A DNA stretch of 64,000 nucleotides from Bedellia somnulentella (lineage: Eukaryota > Arthropoda > Insecta > Lepidoptera > Bedelliidae). A program made the translations under genes and the position numbers. This document shows, one piece after another, positions 63,119-64,000 of the stretch (its first letter is position 1; every line of letters begins with the position of its first letter). The stretch is taken from the NCBI GenBank assembly GCA_963576735.1, contig OY755183.1:8513213-8577212 (forward strand). The letters run 5' to 3'. A model generated the notes under the pieces. That model searched no databases. It saw only the letters and a list, made by a program, of their open reading frames with translations, and was not told the origin of the DNA.

Positions 63119-64000
63119 TTGTAAGTAAGTAAGTTCGATTTAATATTAGCTAATTATATTTGCTTACTGTTGCCCTTGTCTTGTATGTCTATCCGAGTGA
63201 CTTGAGTGTGTACCCTGAATTTACTGATCTTACCTTGCAAATGTTGTCTGAAAGAGATCGCTTTTAGCGATAACGCTGCTACTGTACTTCTCTGTAAACT
63301 GTTTCATTATTTTACACATAAGGATTTGGTATTTGTGACACTCAGAGTTAAAAAAGTGGGTACCTTTATAAAGTCATTTTTTTAATCCTGTAAATCAGAG
63401 GCTTACCTTGTCGCGTACTGTCTTTTACATTTCATATTCACACATAGATCCCCTAAAAAGGTGGCACAGAAAAAATAATTCTAAACATTAGATATCGTTT
63501 GGGTCATCCATTTTGCTAGGTCAGTGGACTTTTGGGCACTTTTCTATCGCTGTTAAAAGCCTTGTATTTTTATATATATGTCAGACAGTTATGACTTAAG
63601 AAATGACACATTGGTACATCCCCGCATTGAGATTAGAACCCACGCATCAGTCTATACGAAGTGAAATCTTATTCGGGAGCATTTCCCCACTTCCCGTAAC
63701 CCGCACCGCTATAGTCATGTGCGCACAACTTTTCGGACGGTGTTAGCCTACTTAGATAAAATCTAACAAAATAACTAATAATTTTCATATTTTTTTATAT
63801 TGAATACTGGAAATAAAAGCGTTTATTAATAAGCAAAGATTCATCATTACAGTAATTGTCTTTAAAAAAAAGTTTCCACTACAAAAAATAATAATGAAAG
63901 TGATAATTTCATTATATACGTAGGTCACCCTATAATTTTTATTAAGTTGAGAACTAACTGACAATGACCGGCCGATATTTCAAAATGGCGACAGTAGTAC
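63119..64000. other. no gene recognised; decayed family A SINE at ~63590-63715
   Basis: The SINE remnant shows atgacttaagaaatgacaca, ttggtacatccccgca and a box-B-like gattagaaccc. Otherwise AT-rich. Confidence 0.4.

Overview
ORGANISM. The window looks like nuclear DNA of a moth or butterfly (Lepidoptera): AT-rich, with intron-containing animal genes embedded in dense interspersed repeats whose types (RTE LINE with a (TATG)n tail, two SINE families, long-TIR MITEs, mariner, Harbinger, P, hAT, Copia) fit a lepidopteran genome. There are no bacterial operons and no CRISPR array. LAYOUT. (1) 1-16440, plus strand: an F-box gene of the FBXO25/FBXO32 (atrogin-1) type. Seven coding exons (6791-13823) join in phase and give the last ~319 residues; the N-terminal exons were not found and are probably left of the window. 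Its introns hold SINEs, an RTE stub and a truncated Tc1/mariner-like transposase. (2) 17811-18059, plus: a one-exon, 82-residue COMM-domain protein. (3) 19423-23540: an unclassified TIR element and an RTE LINE wreck cut by two foldback MITEs. (4) 25354-34272, minus: a complete integrin-linked kinase gene (ILK, 8 coding exons, 451 residues). Between its exons 6 and 7 lie a partial in-frame copy of exon 6 and four decayed copies of the start of exon 7 at a ~167 bp period. (5) 35778-44736: a nested transposon stack. A dead mariner contains a PIF/Harbinger element (TSD TAA), which contains an apparently full-length two-ORF non-LTR retrotransposon (TSD CCGTTAT) and a hAT-type MITE (TSD ACTGAGCT). 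(6) 46343-51836, minus: the snf / U1A-U2B'' snRNP gene (4 exons, 218-220 residues), with a Jockey-like LINE fragment and SINEs in its second intron. (7) 53249-57196: two P-superfamily (THAP) elements in direct orientation 27 bp apart, each with its own 8-bp TSD. (8) 57502-63118: a SINE split by a Copia LTR retrotransposon (165-bp LTRs, TSD ATAGG), itself broken by a 927-bp MITE with very long palindromic ends. HOW IT WORKS TOGETHER. The four host genes are unrelated housekeeping or signalling genes: a ubiquitin-ligase adaptor, a COMMD protein, an integrin-adhesion pseudokinase scaffold and a spliceosomal RNA-binding protein. The remainder is a record of transposition in which insertion order can be read from nested target-site duplications. 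The most unusual feature is the periodic array of decayed exon copies inside ILK, several with intact-looking splice acceptors.
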